From contig JAOWCC010000577.1 in the NCBI GenBank assembly GCA_030867875.1, positions 87,215,740-87,279,739 of the forward strand: 64,000 bases of DNA, read 5' to 3'. Shown in pieces: positions 1 to 11,696 of this stretch. The stretch's first letter is position 1. Every line of letters starts with the position of its first letter. Position numbers and translations under genes: made by a program. The notes under the pieces were generated by a model. That model worked only from the letters and a program-made list of their open reading frames with translations, made no database searches and was not told the origin of the DNA. Source of the DNA: Actinernus sp. WN-2022. Taxonomy: Eukaryota; Cnidaria; Anthozoa; Actiniaria; Actinernidae.

Positions 1-1410
1 ATTTCAAGGCGGCTCTTCAGTAGGTGTTATTTGTCGGTTTTGTAAAGGAGCAAATATCAACTTTGACAATACTTATGCCTCTTAATAAACGTGAACATTT
101 GCTGAGTCACTCACTCTTTTCTACAGCGGTGTGAAATTCCACAAAGCAAACTACATCATATAATCGTCTTTTTTCCTTTTGCTCGGAGGTAACAGTTAAC
201 TTCAAGTGTAATGTTTCTAGTGACTTGCCCTGTTGTATAATTTATTCAACACTTAAATTAAAATTTAGGTTTTGTAACACGCGAGCCAATCAAAATGGGG
301 CTGTTTGAGTAATAGCCAATCAGCTGTTAGCGCGCGAAAACATTTTTTTTCAGCGCGCGATCGCCCCCTGCTATGACGTTTCAAGTATTGATCATTTCAG
401 TCAAGTCTTTTGAGAATGCAATTATTCATGGTTCAGATTTTTTTTCTGAGACTACGTTTCTCAGAATAGAGAACGATTTCAATCCGAATATCCTTCCTCC
501 GTGGTAGCGTAGTTTGGATGAAGGTAAATAATTAAAGCTTCAAGAATTAATCCTCCAAAGACTTGAGATGGGGACCCGACTTGGTAATAACTATATAAGC
601 CTATTATGACTTATCTCTTGCCGAAATTGCTTTCAAATATTATTTTCTTTTTGATTAAATAATTTGTATAGTAGATTTAAAATGTGTTATGAATAATCAA
701 AACTGCACTCGACGAAATTACGTGATCCTTATTATCCTTTGTCGGAATCCTGTGATAAGTGGCACTTAGCTAGCTGGGAATGATTAATGTTTCCTAATTG
801 TAAGTAATGAAAATATGAATGTGATCACCATGATATGATCCTACGTTCGTTATGAGTTGATTTATAATCACACCAAAACCACAGTGCGATTTTCAAAACA
901 CAAATTCTGCTGTCTGCTGCAAGTCGGTAAGGTTTTTTAGAATAAAATAACACATAAACACCTTAAATTCATTTACGTAGCAATATATAAGTCATGTACT
1001 GCTTTCTATCAAAGAACAAATCTAAATATCTGGTTTTCAGACTGAAAGAAAAGCAAACAAAATCACAACATAGAGGAAGTGTGGTTTCAGTCCATGTGTA
1101 AATCACTGCGCGTACACGTACGATACACAGGCATTTAGGATATTATTATACTTTGGCGGGAAAGATAATGAAATTATGCGGCCGCACCTACACCCGCCAC
1201 CTCACTAGATTAGCTTTTTAGTTATTTTAGGTGACCAGTACCTCATTTCCTGTAGAATTAAGTTTATATCCATGATTCTGTATTGTATTTGTCAGGTATA
1301 CAAAATAAACTTGTTGTTGTTGCGGTTTCATGATAAAAGTACATCAGTGACACTGCGGGGTACGTCACGAATGAAAACGTTTTTGACTGATGAAACTCAA
1401 AAAGGCAAGA
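1..1410. other. Intergenic, no gene seen
   Basis: This stretch is A+T-rich with no supportable coding region. It has two CCAAT-type motifs (near 283 and 315) next to a run rich in GCGC and GCGCGC. Near 1300-1322 an AATAAA-like stretch followed by TTG triplets resembles the microsatellite tail of a non-LTR retrotransposon 3' end, but no protein remnant precedes it. Confidence 0.4.
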
Positions 1411-1836
1411 TTTAACAATTATTCACTGAAGTGGAGGTGAATAGTGGTGGATTTATCGAGCCGCTTCGGCGAGGTAAATATCCACCACAATTCAACAACA
1501 CTGAGGTAAATAATTGTTTTGGTATATACCACACTCCAGGCCTCCAGGGCCGGGTTGTTCAAAGCCCGATTAGTGCTAATCCAGGGTTAATTTCCATGAC
1601 AACCAATAGGTTCTGTGCAGAGTTAATCCAGGATTAACACTAATCGGGCTTTGAACAACCCGGCCCAGGTGAATAGCCAGGACCAAATAGTTATTAAAAT
1701 GTTCTATCAAATGGACAAAATCTCGCGCGAAATGCTCGCTGCTTTGCGCGGAGGTGAATATGAAATCATATTCATTGTTTGAGTAGCCAATCAGAGCGCA
1801 CGAAAAGTGATATTCACTGGTGTGGTATATACTAAA
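1411..1836. mobile_element. Dispersed repeat R1, copy with nested MITE
   Basis: A repeat with internal short palindromes (GTGGAGGTGAATAGTGG, GGATTTATCGAGCC/GGCGAGGTAAATATCC) that ends at a GGTATATAC motif. The same sequence lies in the opposite orientation at 55380-55639, where it is about 260 bp. The extra length here is a separate palindromic MITE at 1547-1666. It has no coding capacity; the ORFs inside it are chance. Confidence 0.75.
1547..1666. mobile_element. Palindromic MITE P1, nested in R1
   Basis: An approximately 120-bp element with long inverted arms that start GGGCCGGGTTGTTCAAAG and end with the complement CTTTGAACAACCCGGCCC. The short centre includes CCAATAGG. A second copy sits at 33611-33730. 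The R1 copy at 55380-55639 lacks it and so serves as an empty site. Confidence 0.8.
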
Positions 1837-3147
1837 CATGGATATTCGCTCTTATCACGTGGCGGCTGTGTTGATTCTCATGCAGGAGAATAACAACGTT
1901 TCCCCGGTCTTAGGGCCTGTTTACACGAGTGCGAAAACCAGTCTAGCATTGTTGTCGACATACATTTAACAGTCTCGGGTGATTACAATATGTACAACGA
2001 TAGTCCTAGTGCTAGGGTCAACCTTCCTTCATGTAAACATGACCTTAAATCGTTCTGAAACTGCTCAAAGCGAGTGTACACATTGGAAATCTATCGTTTC
2101 TATCCAACATGGCTGTCACGTGATAATACCGAATGGCAGAGCGTTGGTAAAAGCTAAGAGAACGGAGCGTTGAATGATAACATTTAGAAACTTTGAATCG
2201 AAAAAGATTAGGCGAGATTTACGAGAACGGAACCGCGGCACTTTCTCGGTGAAGCATGTTCCGAAACATGTAGTATATATTAACAAATTGTATGTTATCT
2301 TCTGGGCCCAAGTAGGCTTAAGTACGCCTAAGTATATACTACATGTACGTACGCCACACCAACTTTGAGGACAATCACGTTTACATTGAGAAATTAAAGG
2401 ACCAGTAGTCAATATATGTAGTACGTCTCTTTGAGCATAGTCTAATGGTTTTTTTAAATGAGGTACGTACGTGCTTGAGAGATAAAACAGATAAATGGCA
2501 ACAAAAAACTCAAACAGATGGCAATACAATTTAAATGTACATGAAAGGTATTTAGAAAAAAAACCGCCTCAAATAGCAGGATAAAATATCAACTCTGAAA
2601 TTCGGTATGCCTTGTTATGAGGTTCATAGTACCATTATTGTTTTTTAAATAGACTAGATTATATAACTACCTCAAATGTAAAGGATCAACAAGAAGTAAA
2701 AAACAAGACTAACTATATTATTGTTCAATGTAGTTTCCATCATTACTCCCAGACCATTTGCAGTATGTGTAAATCAATTCTTCAGCGTTGAATTGATGCC
2801 ACTTTACAGATGTCGCTGTAACTATATGGACCTGGATTGAGTTCCTCGAGGTCCGATTATCGTTAATCCTGCATGGATTAACTGATTTGAACAGATGATT
2901 TTGGTTCTCTTTGTAAAAGGTGTCTCTCTCTCTATTTCAGGATTACAAGACAGTAGAAAGGTACTAGTCACTACTCCCCTTCGAGCAATAAGTCCACGAG
3001 TTATCAAATCGAACTAAAGATTACCCTAAAATCGGCCCTGTATAGTACATAAGCTGTAATACTTAGCCTGATATAACAAATAAAAAATTTATTTATTTTA
3101 TAAAGTACATAAACATCCGTAAAAACAAGTGCAGCATGAACTCGTAT
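1837..3147. other. Intergenic, no gene seen
   Basis: No coding region or RNA gene can be supported. The ORFs here are short, lack recognisable domains and overlap each other on both strands. Confidence 0.4.
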
Positions 3148-3486
3148 AGACCAGTTCGCGGTAAATTCCGACATTTTGAAAGGGGTGCAAACATGGCGCG
3201 AATTTCTGCAATATTCTTCAGATACAAACTTAAGATACCAGGTAAAAGATTAACATATCAAAATTTGAGGGATGTAGCTGTGTTGGGAAGCGCCGTGCAA
3301 TCGTGTTTTCAGTTTTCCATACATAGTCTGTAAAAACGAGTCAAATTCCGCGTGAAAAGTTACAGCCATGCAATGTCTGGAAAACTGAAAACACGATCGG
3401 CACGCTTCCCATCACAAACACTCTATTTCGCGCCATGTTTGCACCCCTTTCAAAATGTCGGAATTTACCGCGAACTGGTCTATTGC
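3148..3486. mobile_element. Palindromic MITE P2, copy 1
   Basis: Terminal inverted repeats of about 57 bp begin TAGACCAGTTCGCGGTAAAT and continue through GACATTTTGAAAGGGGTGC to an ATGGCGCG motif. The interior is itself palindromic (GTGTTTTCAGTTTTCCATA against TGGAAAACTGAAAACAC). A diverged relative lies at 9110-9480. No clear target duplication was found, and the small ORFs inside are chance. Confidence 0.75.
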
Positions 3487-3758
3487 TCTGACGTTTTCCC
3501 GCGCGGAGGTGAGATATGAATAGGCTATATGCATGCTACGATGTTTGATCTCCGGGTTCTCCGGTTTGCCTCCCTTACTGAAAAATGAACATGCAAGTTG
3601 AGTAAGGACTGTGTGTGTAATGAGTCTCGGAGCCTCATTCATTCGAGGATAAATATTTTACATAACAAGAGAAGCGGCCAACAAGGAATCTTTTTTAACG
3701 TCCACCAACGAGGCGTCGATGGCGTCACGTGTAATCAACGAATCAAATTGGACAGATA

Positions 3759-4096
3759 CAGGAGCCCATTACCAGGAGCGTCCATCTCCCATACTAGGTC
3801 TGTGAGTCGACGTATGACCGGATTGAGCTATATTTAGAACAGATCTCACGGGAGTTCACGTGCCCACACTTTGGGAATCCAATCAAGCCGCATAGTAAGG
3901 ACAATGCAGCGTTAGTAAAATCACCTCAAAGAACAATAGATCATTCTTAATCTCGATAATTACGGCAAGCATATGCACGATCGCAGCAGAGTCAGAAGGC
4001 AGTTACCCGGGAAACATGTTCTAAAAATAGCTCAAACCGGTCATACGTTGACTCACGGGTATAGTATATATGGACGCTCCTGGTAATGGGCTCCTG
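3759..4096. mobile_element. TIR element P3 copy 1, 7-bp TSD
   Basis: A 338-bp element with inverted termini CAGGAGCCCATTACCAGGAG, flanked by an exact 7-bp direct repeat, ACAGATA (3752-3758 and 4097-4103). The inverted arms run inward past a GACCGG motif to about 80 bp each. It has no ORF of note and is non-autonomous. A second full copy, also with a perfect 7-bp TSD, is at 25835-26221, and a solitary right end is at 22790-22817. CA...TG ends with 7-8-bp duplications recall P-superfamily elements, but the assignment is inference. Confidence 0.85.
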
Positions 4097-4157
4097 ACAG
4101 ATACCTTAATAAATTATTTTATGCTATACTTTTGTGTTTTTATTCCCTTAGTAATGA

Positions 4158-4439
4158 CATAGTTAATAGAGTGGAATGGTTATGAAACCCAGCGACCTTC
4201 TTTGTTATATGTCTTTGTTAGCTTTTTTCAACCGTGACCCTGCACAAAACACAATAGAAATTCCAATGTGTTAATCAATCAGCCAATAGAAACGTGTGAG
4301 TTCAGTCGTTCAGGGGACGCTAATGAACTATGACCCTGCACAATCTTTTGTCTTGCCCCTTCCAACATTAATCGCAGCGCCTTTGTTAGCCCCTTTGAAG
4401 TTTGCCGGGTTTCATAACCATTCCACTCTATTAACTATG
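4158..4439. mobile_element. TIR element P4, 7-bp TSD
   Basis: A 282-bp element with a 34-bp inverted repeat starting CATAGTTAATAGAGTGGAAT and ending with its complement. It is flanked by an exact 7-bp target duplication, GTAATGA (4151-4157 and 4440-4446). An internal imperfect direct repeat, TGACCCTGCACAA, occurs twice. It is non-coding. It shares the CA...TG ends and TSD length of P3 but not its sequence. Confidence 0.85.
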
Positions 4440-4797
4440 GTAATGACTACAAATTTATGTGAATCTATCGAGCTATTATAGTAAAATAAAGGCATTTATA
4501 TAGCGCAAATTCGTTTCAGGTAATATTCAAATGCGCTTCACAAGGTTATTTTTGGTGTACGGACTGCTATTGTGGCGCAATGTGCTTCCGTGTAGTATAC
4601 AATCATGAGTGATTGTTAGTACCTCAGAACTGACCAGTATGTCAGTGTGCCGGGAGACAATCATCTACTCTTTCTCGAAATAACTTGTAACAGGTTCTTT
4701 TATGTCCCCTCGATATATTAGAAGTGGAAGGAAGCAAGGCCAACGGCTTATTCTTGGTTTGCAAACATTTCTAATGGAATACAATCACATAAGCGTA

Positions 4798-4871
4798 GCG
4801 GCCATCTTGGTTGGTAGGAACAAAAGAAGCAAATGTGGTTTCCGTTTGTTCCTACCAACCAACATGGCCGC
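4798..4871. repeat. Hairpin, 27-bp arms
   Basis: Inverted arms of 27 bp (left begins GCGGCCATCTTGG, right ends CCAACATGGCCGC) are separated by about 20 bp. Only one mismatch is visible between the arms. It lies just upstream of a tRNA-like segment and may be the terminus or core of a small repeat. Confidence 0.6.
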
Positions 4872-4894
4872 CAGTGCAACAATACGTCCCGCCC

Positions 4895-4960
4895 ATGGAC
4901 GCGGCTGGGATTCGAACCCTCGATCTCCCGCACTCTGGACCCTGTGCTATGTAGGCCCGG
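4895..4960 (-). repeat. tRNA-derived SINE-like segment
   Basis: The minus strand contains GGGTTCGAATCCC, a consensus RNA polymerase III B box (T-loop), preceded by GGGAGATCGA. No convincing A box, acceptor stem or cloverleaf could be assembled, so this is read as a tRNA-derived SINE head, not a tRNA gene. Confidence 0.45.
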
Positions 4961-5490
4961 TTCACACTCATAGTAGCGCCATAATTGTCACGGTTAATTA
5001 CGGCACTGAGTTTATTGCCTGCGTCATATTTATATCGCTAGTGTGAACCAGGCCTTAGGGAATGTTTATAGATTTTAGTTCTGTGAAACATTATTGACCG
5101 AATTCGTAATGACCGCCTCCTTATTTGCATAATTTGGAAGAAAATCTCTTAAGCGAAACCAATGGTACCATATGAAAGATCACAGTAAAACTAGTACTTG
5201 TGGTCAGTTTTATAGAAATGTGGAGAATTGCTGTTGAGTTATATGCATTTCAAATGCATAAAAATGAAACGAGGCAGGAAATTAAGGCTGAGTTGTTTTC
5301 ATGATCAGTCCATGGTACCAATTAATCTCTCTAATTTCAAATAGCTGTAACTTCATTACTTTTTAAGCTACAGCCCTCAAATTTAATTTCAGAAGATCAC
5401 TAATGTTGACTTGATCTTTCACATGGTAATGATAATGTTTACTGTATGTGTGGATAAACTATTGAAGCAAAAATAGGCATTGATGAATAT

Positions 5491-5748
5491 GGTATACACC
5501 TATTTCAAAAAAGCTTGTCTCGGACGAGCGACAAGCGACAAAGGTTGTCATTATAACTGGCGGCAGCTATGCGGAATGGAATACAGTGTATTTCGACAAT
5601 CCATTCGAAGGAACCATTAATATTCTTCTTACCGCCTTTGATATTGGTTCCAAAAACAAACGAATTTACCAGAATTTATCATCAACCATAATCCATTTCG
5701 CTCGTCGCTTGTCCGGGACAAACATTTTTGAAACAGGTGTAATATACC
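5491..5748. mobile_element. TIR element with 48-bp arms
   Basis: An approximately 258-bp element. The left arm starts GGTATACACCTATTTCAAAA and runs to GACAAGCG; the right arm is its imperfect complement, ending at ATATACC. The arms carry TTGTCTCGGACGAGCGACAA. The 63-residue ORF starting at 5586 lies within the element and has no recognisable domain. Confidence 0.7.
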
Positions 5749-6297
5749 CTGATTTTATCCACATATATTGTTGCTAAATATTCTATATTAAACTGCATTA
5801 TTTACTCATTGAAGTTATTGAAGAATCTTTGCTCGAAATGGGGGTATTTATAATTTTACAGTTTCTTATGGAAATCATTACAATTATCCTACCTCAGTTT
5901 TACATGTTTGTGGTCATCATTCGTCCATTTTTGTCCGTTTGTCAGCAATTTTTTTAGTAAGTTATACCTTTGGTGCCAGTGATTTTTCTCGCTCAGTTCA
6001 CGAACATATCAGCGCCGAAGCTTCGATAAGTGAGTGCCGCAGGCCTAGTCTGGATAAACTTGTTTGATCCCAAGTGTTACATTTTGATTGACGCAAGTTG
6101 AGCCAATAGGATAAAGGTAATCACAGGCATGTGCCTCGTGTGACATATCTGAGTGTTTTTCATTACATATCAATGTCCAAATGAACAATTGATCAAAGCA
6201 GATTACGTCAAGCAATAATGGACGTGTTGTACTGGAAGATTAGAATATTAGAGACTCTCCCTAACCGGTCGCGAATACCGCGAAGACATCTTTCTTC

Positions 6298-6440
6298 AGG
6301 GTACAATCACGTGTTTTTACTGGGTGGCAAAAATATCTGACTTCACTTGTTAAAGGCACTTGTACGAGATCGGTAGTGTTATTAGAAAAAAGAAGTTTAA
6401 AAATGATATTTCCCAACTCTAAGTCGTCGTAATTATACAG
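6298..6440 (+). repeat. Dispersed repeat REP-1, partial copy
   Basis: Contains the family signature AGGCACTTGTACGAGATCGG followed by TAGTGTTATTAG. Other copies are at 22162-22310, 28545-28790, 48118-48420 (reverse) and 56180-57045. This copy is diverged downstream of the signature. Confidence 0.65.
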
Positions 6441-6547
6441 CATTTGTATAAAAAAACTAACGTCTGTTTTATGTTTGGAAGAGAAACTCAATCCAGCTCA
6501 GATTTCACCCATTTATTGACAATTGTGATATCTCATTTATAGAGGAT

Positions 6548-6679
6548 ATTACACGGTGGTGCAAAGATACGAAGTTTATCCTCGAGAGTCGAAAACATTT
6601 CACGAGTTAGCACAGCGAACCGAGTGAAATGTTTTGGACTCGAAAGGATAAACTTCATATCTTCAAACCACCGTGTAAT
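6548..6679. mobile_element. Palindrome with ~55-bp arms
   Basis: The left arm starts ATTACACGGTGGTGCAAAGA and the right arm ends CACCGTGTAAT, with a spacer of about 20 bp. Mid-arm pairs include GTTTATCC/GGATAAAC and ACATTTCAC/GTGAAATGT. It is non-coding and the whole unit would fold as one long hairpin. Confidence 0.75.
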
Positions 6680-7935
6680 TTTCTTTTTATTATATGGGCA
6701 ATTAAACTGCTCTAAGAACTCTTATATATTCATTTTACTCACTGTCACTACAAAGTTATTCGTGACTTCCTAAGCTGTTCTGGGGAGTTTTACCTGGTTT
6801 TCTTGTCTCTTCGTTGCAGTCGAGAAAATCTTTAGAGAATTTTAGATCGTATTTGGCTTTTTGTCCTTTTTGTTCTCGGAATATTCATTGTCGTGCAGCT
6901 CATTTAAGCTGTTTACATCTTCCTTCCATTTTCATAAACCTGCCGCCATCTTTGTAGTTCAAAAGGTGGCGAACATGACGTCATCAATATTTTCACTAGT
7001 GAGGATATGGAAAATACGGTACTCAGTACCCGGATGTAGTTTCGTATGAATGATATGAGTGGCTTATTTCTCCGGCAGTAAAACACTATCGTCCATATAA
7101 TAAATAAATATACCTAAAACTGAAACATAGCTATTGAAACGCAATATAACCAAAATAAGTCAATATTTACTTTAAAAAGAATAACATTTCGATAAATTTA
7201 TCGAGGATTCTTGCGTTCGAGTTGAGTGCAATATTTATTTCACTGAATAATAATCCTGAAGAATTCCTTTATACTTTAAATCAACAATGTTTTTATCTAT
7301 GATTTCTAGATCAAAACAATTTGCATTTCAAATTTCACTAGTTCAGTCAGTTGCGTGTTCTTGCATGTAGTTGAGTTTGCGGGGTGAGGTTCGTCTCTTC
7401 TAACCTGAGTGGTGCGATTTCGAAAGACAAAAACATCAAAGGAGAAAAAAGAGTTGCCTGAAGCTAGTAATCCAGCCAGTATACTTCATATTCGACGATG
7501 AAATGGGGTCTAAACATATTTCAGGATGTTCCAGGGCTGATAATCTACTCGAATGAAGGCGCAACCTAATTTAGAATGCCCGGCCACTAAAACTTGGGAG
7601 TCGTAACTACTGGCTACACATAGGCGCGTACAGTACCTGCCTTTAAGCAGGGTAAGCCCGGGCTTAAAAGATTTTCTGCAACTATTTCAGTACGTTTTTC
7701 ATATTACGCCAGGAGCAAGTTGACTTTGTCTCACTTTCGAAATTCGGGCTTAAAGCTCAAAAATGCCTGGGAACGCCCCTGACATATACTGAAATTAATA
7801 CAGCTAGGTAAAAAAATCCTTTCAGTAAATCAAACAATTACTGATTTTATTCAATTACATAATTTGTGTTTTTACATCTGAAGACTAAAAGTTCATTTGA
7901 ATATTTCAGGGGAGTACGGGGCTTATGAGTGCCTA

Positions 7936-8143
7936 CTGAACTAGAACACTTACAGAACTCTTGATTATTGAATTGAAAGACTTACAACACTCTAGGTTAT
8001 CGAACTGGAACACTTACAACATTCTAGGTTATTCAACTGGAACACTTATAGAACTGGTGACGTAATATAGTTCTTTAAGTGTTCCAGTTGAATAACCAAG
8101 AGTTCTGTAAGTGCTCCAGTTTGATAATCAAGATTTCTGTATT
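7936..8143. repeat. Tandem plus inverted 35-bp repeats
   Basis: Units of about 35 bp built on GAACACTTACA...CTAGGTTAT occur three to four times in direct order. After a centre near 8065-8075 they recur in inverted order (AGTGTTCCAGTTGAATAACC). The array is therefore both a tandem repeat and a palindrome. Confidence 0.75.
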
Positions 8144-9109
8144 GTCGTTTATTATAGAGGTCATCACGTGGTATAATCTATCGCACCAGAGTGGCTGTCG
8201 CACTAAATGAATATTAATGAGTTTTAGAAAAGTAATTTATAAAATCCGGCTCGGATCTGTATCTAACCGATACAATACGGCCTCTCATATGTAAAGAGTA
8301 CTTAAAATGTAATGTGCTTGTATTGAATACTTACTGAATGCGAGCTGGAATCAAACACGTACTCTCCCAAATTTCCATATGATTGTCAATCTCTTTCCAT
8401 ATTAACTTCGGAGAATCGCCCATGCAGCGTCGAAATTAAAGCCACATAGACGTACTATATACCGTTTTAAAAGTATATATTGAACAAAGTATATATTTAA
8501 TTTGTTTCTATCAAAAGTTAAAAGCGTAGATGTTGTACATTTTTCAACGCGAAAATGACTCGAGAAGCAGTTCAGCCCCCTCGAGGCTTTGAAATATTAA
8601 TTGTAATTATCCCTTTCGAATCCCAACAAACTTGTCTAAAATATTTGTGTCAGGGAATTTTACCTGTTTATTAAATTGTATGAAGAAAGTATGAAAAACT
8701 ACGTTTTCTCCACTTTGAAAAGGGATAAAATATGTAATACGCAACATATAAAAAACACCGACATAGTACTTTAGACAATCAGACCCATTTCAAACTATAG
8801 GGAGAAACCGCGAAGTCTGACCTAATTCAGTAGTCTAGTCGAAGAATCGCTTATTTATTAAAAGTGCATGGAAGAACAACTGAGGATTTTTTCGAAATGT
8901 TCAAAAACAAAAATTTACATAAACACAGCCAAACGACAATAATCAACTTCCCATGTCACAATACTTGAGCCTAACAAGCTTTACACCATGATAAAAAATC
9001 AGCCATTCAGTTTCGTTGTTACCTGTGAAGCCTACAACTAGTGTAAATACAATGTCGTCTTGGTTCAGGGATTATTTGAAGGATCACTGCGTCAAATCTT
9101 CACTACAGA

Positions 9110-9490
9110 TAGACCAGTTCGCGGTTAATTCCGACATTTTGAAATAGGTGCAAACATGGCGCGAAATACAGTTTGTATGTGAAACTGATGCCAAATAATT
9201 TCCGTAAAATCAAATTTCAGAAACATTCACTGTCTGCAAAAGATTAAACTGATCAAAAGTCTTCCATACATTTGTCTGTAAATTTTCCAGCGGACTTTCA
9301 CTCGTTGTTACAGACAAATCTATGGAAAACTGAAAACACGATTGCACGCTTCCCAGTACAGCTACATCTTTAAAAAAAGTATCAGTTAATCTTTTACCTG
9401 CATGGTATCTTAAGTTTGCAGACAGTGAATATTTCAGAAATTCGATTTTACGGAAGTCATTTGGCATTGGATGCTGCTTTGAGTCAAATA
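9110..9490. mobile_element. Palindromic MITE P2, diverged copy 2
   Basis: The left end matches P2 (TAGACCAGTTCGCGGTTAAT, GACATTTTGAAATAGG). The inner palindrome pairs TTCCGTAAAATCAAATTTC with its complement near 9440-9465 and keeps the GTTTTCAGTTTTCC-type core. The right terminal GACCAG repeat present in copy 1 was not found, so this copy is truncated or rearranged. The 103-residue minus-strand ORF is spurious. Confidence 0.65.
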
Positions 9491-9529
9491 ATTTCCCGTT
9501 TATGATAAATAAATAATTCAAATATAATT

Positions 9530-10811
9530 AGAAACGAAAGGAAATTGTGCTTTTCCTTTGATAAGGGAGATATATGATTGGTTTGCAAATCCAATTTATA
9601 CAAAACCTTCGCTAGAAACAATTATAATTTTGAACATAATTATAATTTTCCTAGAGGAGTATAACTGTGAAGCAAAACTTTGGCATAGTGAATGAAAATG
9701 AGACAAATGTATAATGCTATTGCCTAGAAATGCGACAAATGGATACTTAGATTAAAAACACCAAATTCAAGGAAAATTTAAATATTTTTGACAGCGCTAA
9801 TTAAGTCTTAAATTTGAAATCCTACCGTTTAAAAGATAGCTAGAATAGCTGACGTTTTTTACGTTAATCGAAACTTTCTTAAAAGGGGCACTGTCAATCG
9901 AATTGAACCTTCAAATTTCATTAAAACAAAACTGCACAAAATGATTAACACACTGAGATAGATGAGGGATACCGTACCATGTGAATCTCCATTGGTATGT
10001 TTTTCATCTTTTTCGATAGAGGATAGCAAAAATTAAAGTGGCTTACAAAAGCTTCTTCCGGAAACTTGATTTACAGTTAACCGATTTCAAGTTGCTCTAA
10101 ATATCTTTTAAAAGCAGTATTTTTCACACACTCGGATCTTTGCCATCCTTTATCAAAACTTGTCTAAATGTTTCTCCAGTATGTCTGGAAAGCATATTCT
10201 GCTAATCTGAGTAGTTATTGGTCTTTCCTCGTGAGAACGTTCATCATTTGAGGGTTGATAGTGCCTCTTTAATTAAAAGAGACAGTATTTACAAGTTGCT
10301 TTATTTATATGATACAATTATTGCAAAACAACCTAACTATGATTAAAAATCGAAATGCAATTATCTCAGATTTAGGGCAAAACGTGAAAACGATCCTGTT
10401 CGTTATTTAAGATCCAGAGGATTCAGTGCTTTGTTTTCCAATTATAGAATTCCTCTTGGGATACAGATAAACGAGAAAACCTTACTCATATCAAGCGAAA
10501 AGTCAGGTGGTCTGAAATGGAACAACAAAGAGGCAAGCTGAAAGGTATCCTAGCGAAATGTTAACTTATAAAAAGAATGGTTACAAAATAAAGGCTTTTA
10601 AGAAATTACAACCGACTTCAATGTTACGTGCATAGGCATGCAGTAGTTCAAGTTTTCAGTTGAGATAATTATTCGACATAGTCATGTGACAAATTTGCGC
10701 CTCCTCTGATCGGCAACGAATAAGAAAAAACACGGCCTAAATGATTCGATTCAGTACTTCAAAACCATGGTAAACCAGTTAGTCTGGTCACTAAGCATGT
10801 CGAATGATTTC
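9530..10811. other. Intergenic, no gene seen
   Basis: A+T-rich sequence without a recognisable ORF, repeat or RNA gene. Confidence 0.35.
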
Positions 10812-10999
10812 TAGACTGCTGACAAGTCCCTTCTATTCCTCTAATTTCTATATATTAAGCATAGATAAACATGGTTCAACATGGCATAAAAATCATGCCA
10901 TGTTGAACCATGTGATATCATTTTAAGCTATCTTGAACCATGTTTAGCCATGCTTGTATAGAAATTACCAGAATAGAAGTGACTTGCTGTAGCAGTCTA
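10812..10999. mobile_element. MITE P5 copy 1 (TAGACTGCT termini)
   Basis: A 188-bp element with termini TAGACTGCT...AGCAGTCTA. The arms include CTTCTATTC/GAATAGAAG and AATTTCTATA/TATAGAAATT. Its centre is a near-perfect hairpin, ACATGGTTCAACATGGCAT, with its complement. The flanks share AATGAT at the start of each 9-bp flank, a decayed target duplication. The second copy at 20765-20901 has an exact 9-bp TSD. Confidence 0.75.
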
Positions 11000-11696
11000 A
11001 ATGATGCACGTAACACTGAAATCGGTTGTACTGAAAAATACGTACATATATTTCAATCTAATTTTATACGCAGCATGTCAGAGCCTTTAACTTTATTGTC
11101 ATAAAAGCAATATATTGGAACTGTAGGTTTTGTGTAATGAAATATGATAAGTTCGATCGAATGTGTCCATGCAGCTTTTAGAAAGAGCGGTTTATTTGTT
11201 TTAAAATTGACTTTGTGATTTTGGGTAAAATTTATAAAACGTCTTATTAAATTTGCAACGTTAAAATTAGATGATGATTTTAGATTATGTTACACAAAGA
11301 TAAACAATTGAGAAATTTAAGTATTGCTGAAAACAATCTCTATAATCGCATGACTTCTTATATGATTACCATTCTTATCGATTTTGATGTGCAGTCAGTT
11401 TAGTCATGAAGCCAATAAGGTCTGGGACTGGTTCATGATAAACACTCAAACTCGAAGCTTGTACCTCTCTGTAACAATGCTTTTAAGTCCAAATTTCGAG
11501 TGATAATTCAACCAAAATTACGCACACGAGCGTGATTCCCGGGTGAAATTTACGCATGCGCAAATATTTTGCAGACCTGTCAGTGGAAGACACTTGTTGT
11601 CATCATTGAAACCCATCTTGGCCGTTAGACGACTGGGTACTAATTTACATAGGGACCAATCAAGTATAAAGATCACAATGCGTTACGTTCCAAGCA

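Noticed and set aside
4895..4960. Intact tRNA gene
   Set aside because: Only the B box is convincing; no full cloverleaf or acceptor stem could be built.
4702..5046. 114-residue plus-strand ORF
   Set aside because: It runs across a hairpin and the SINE-like segment and has no conserved domain.
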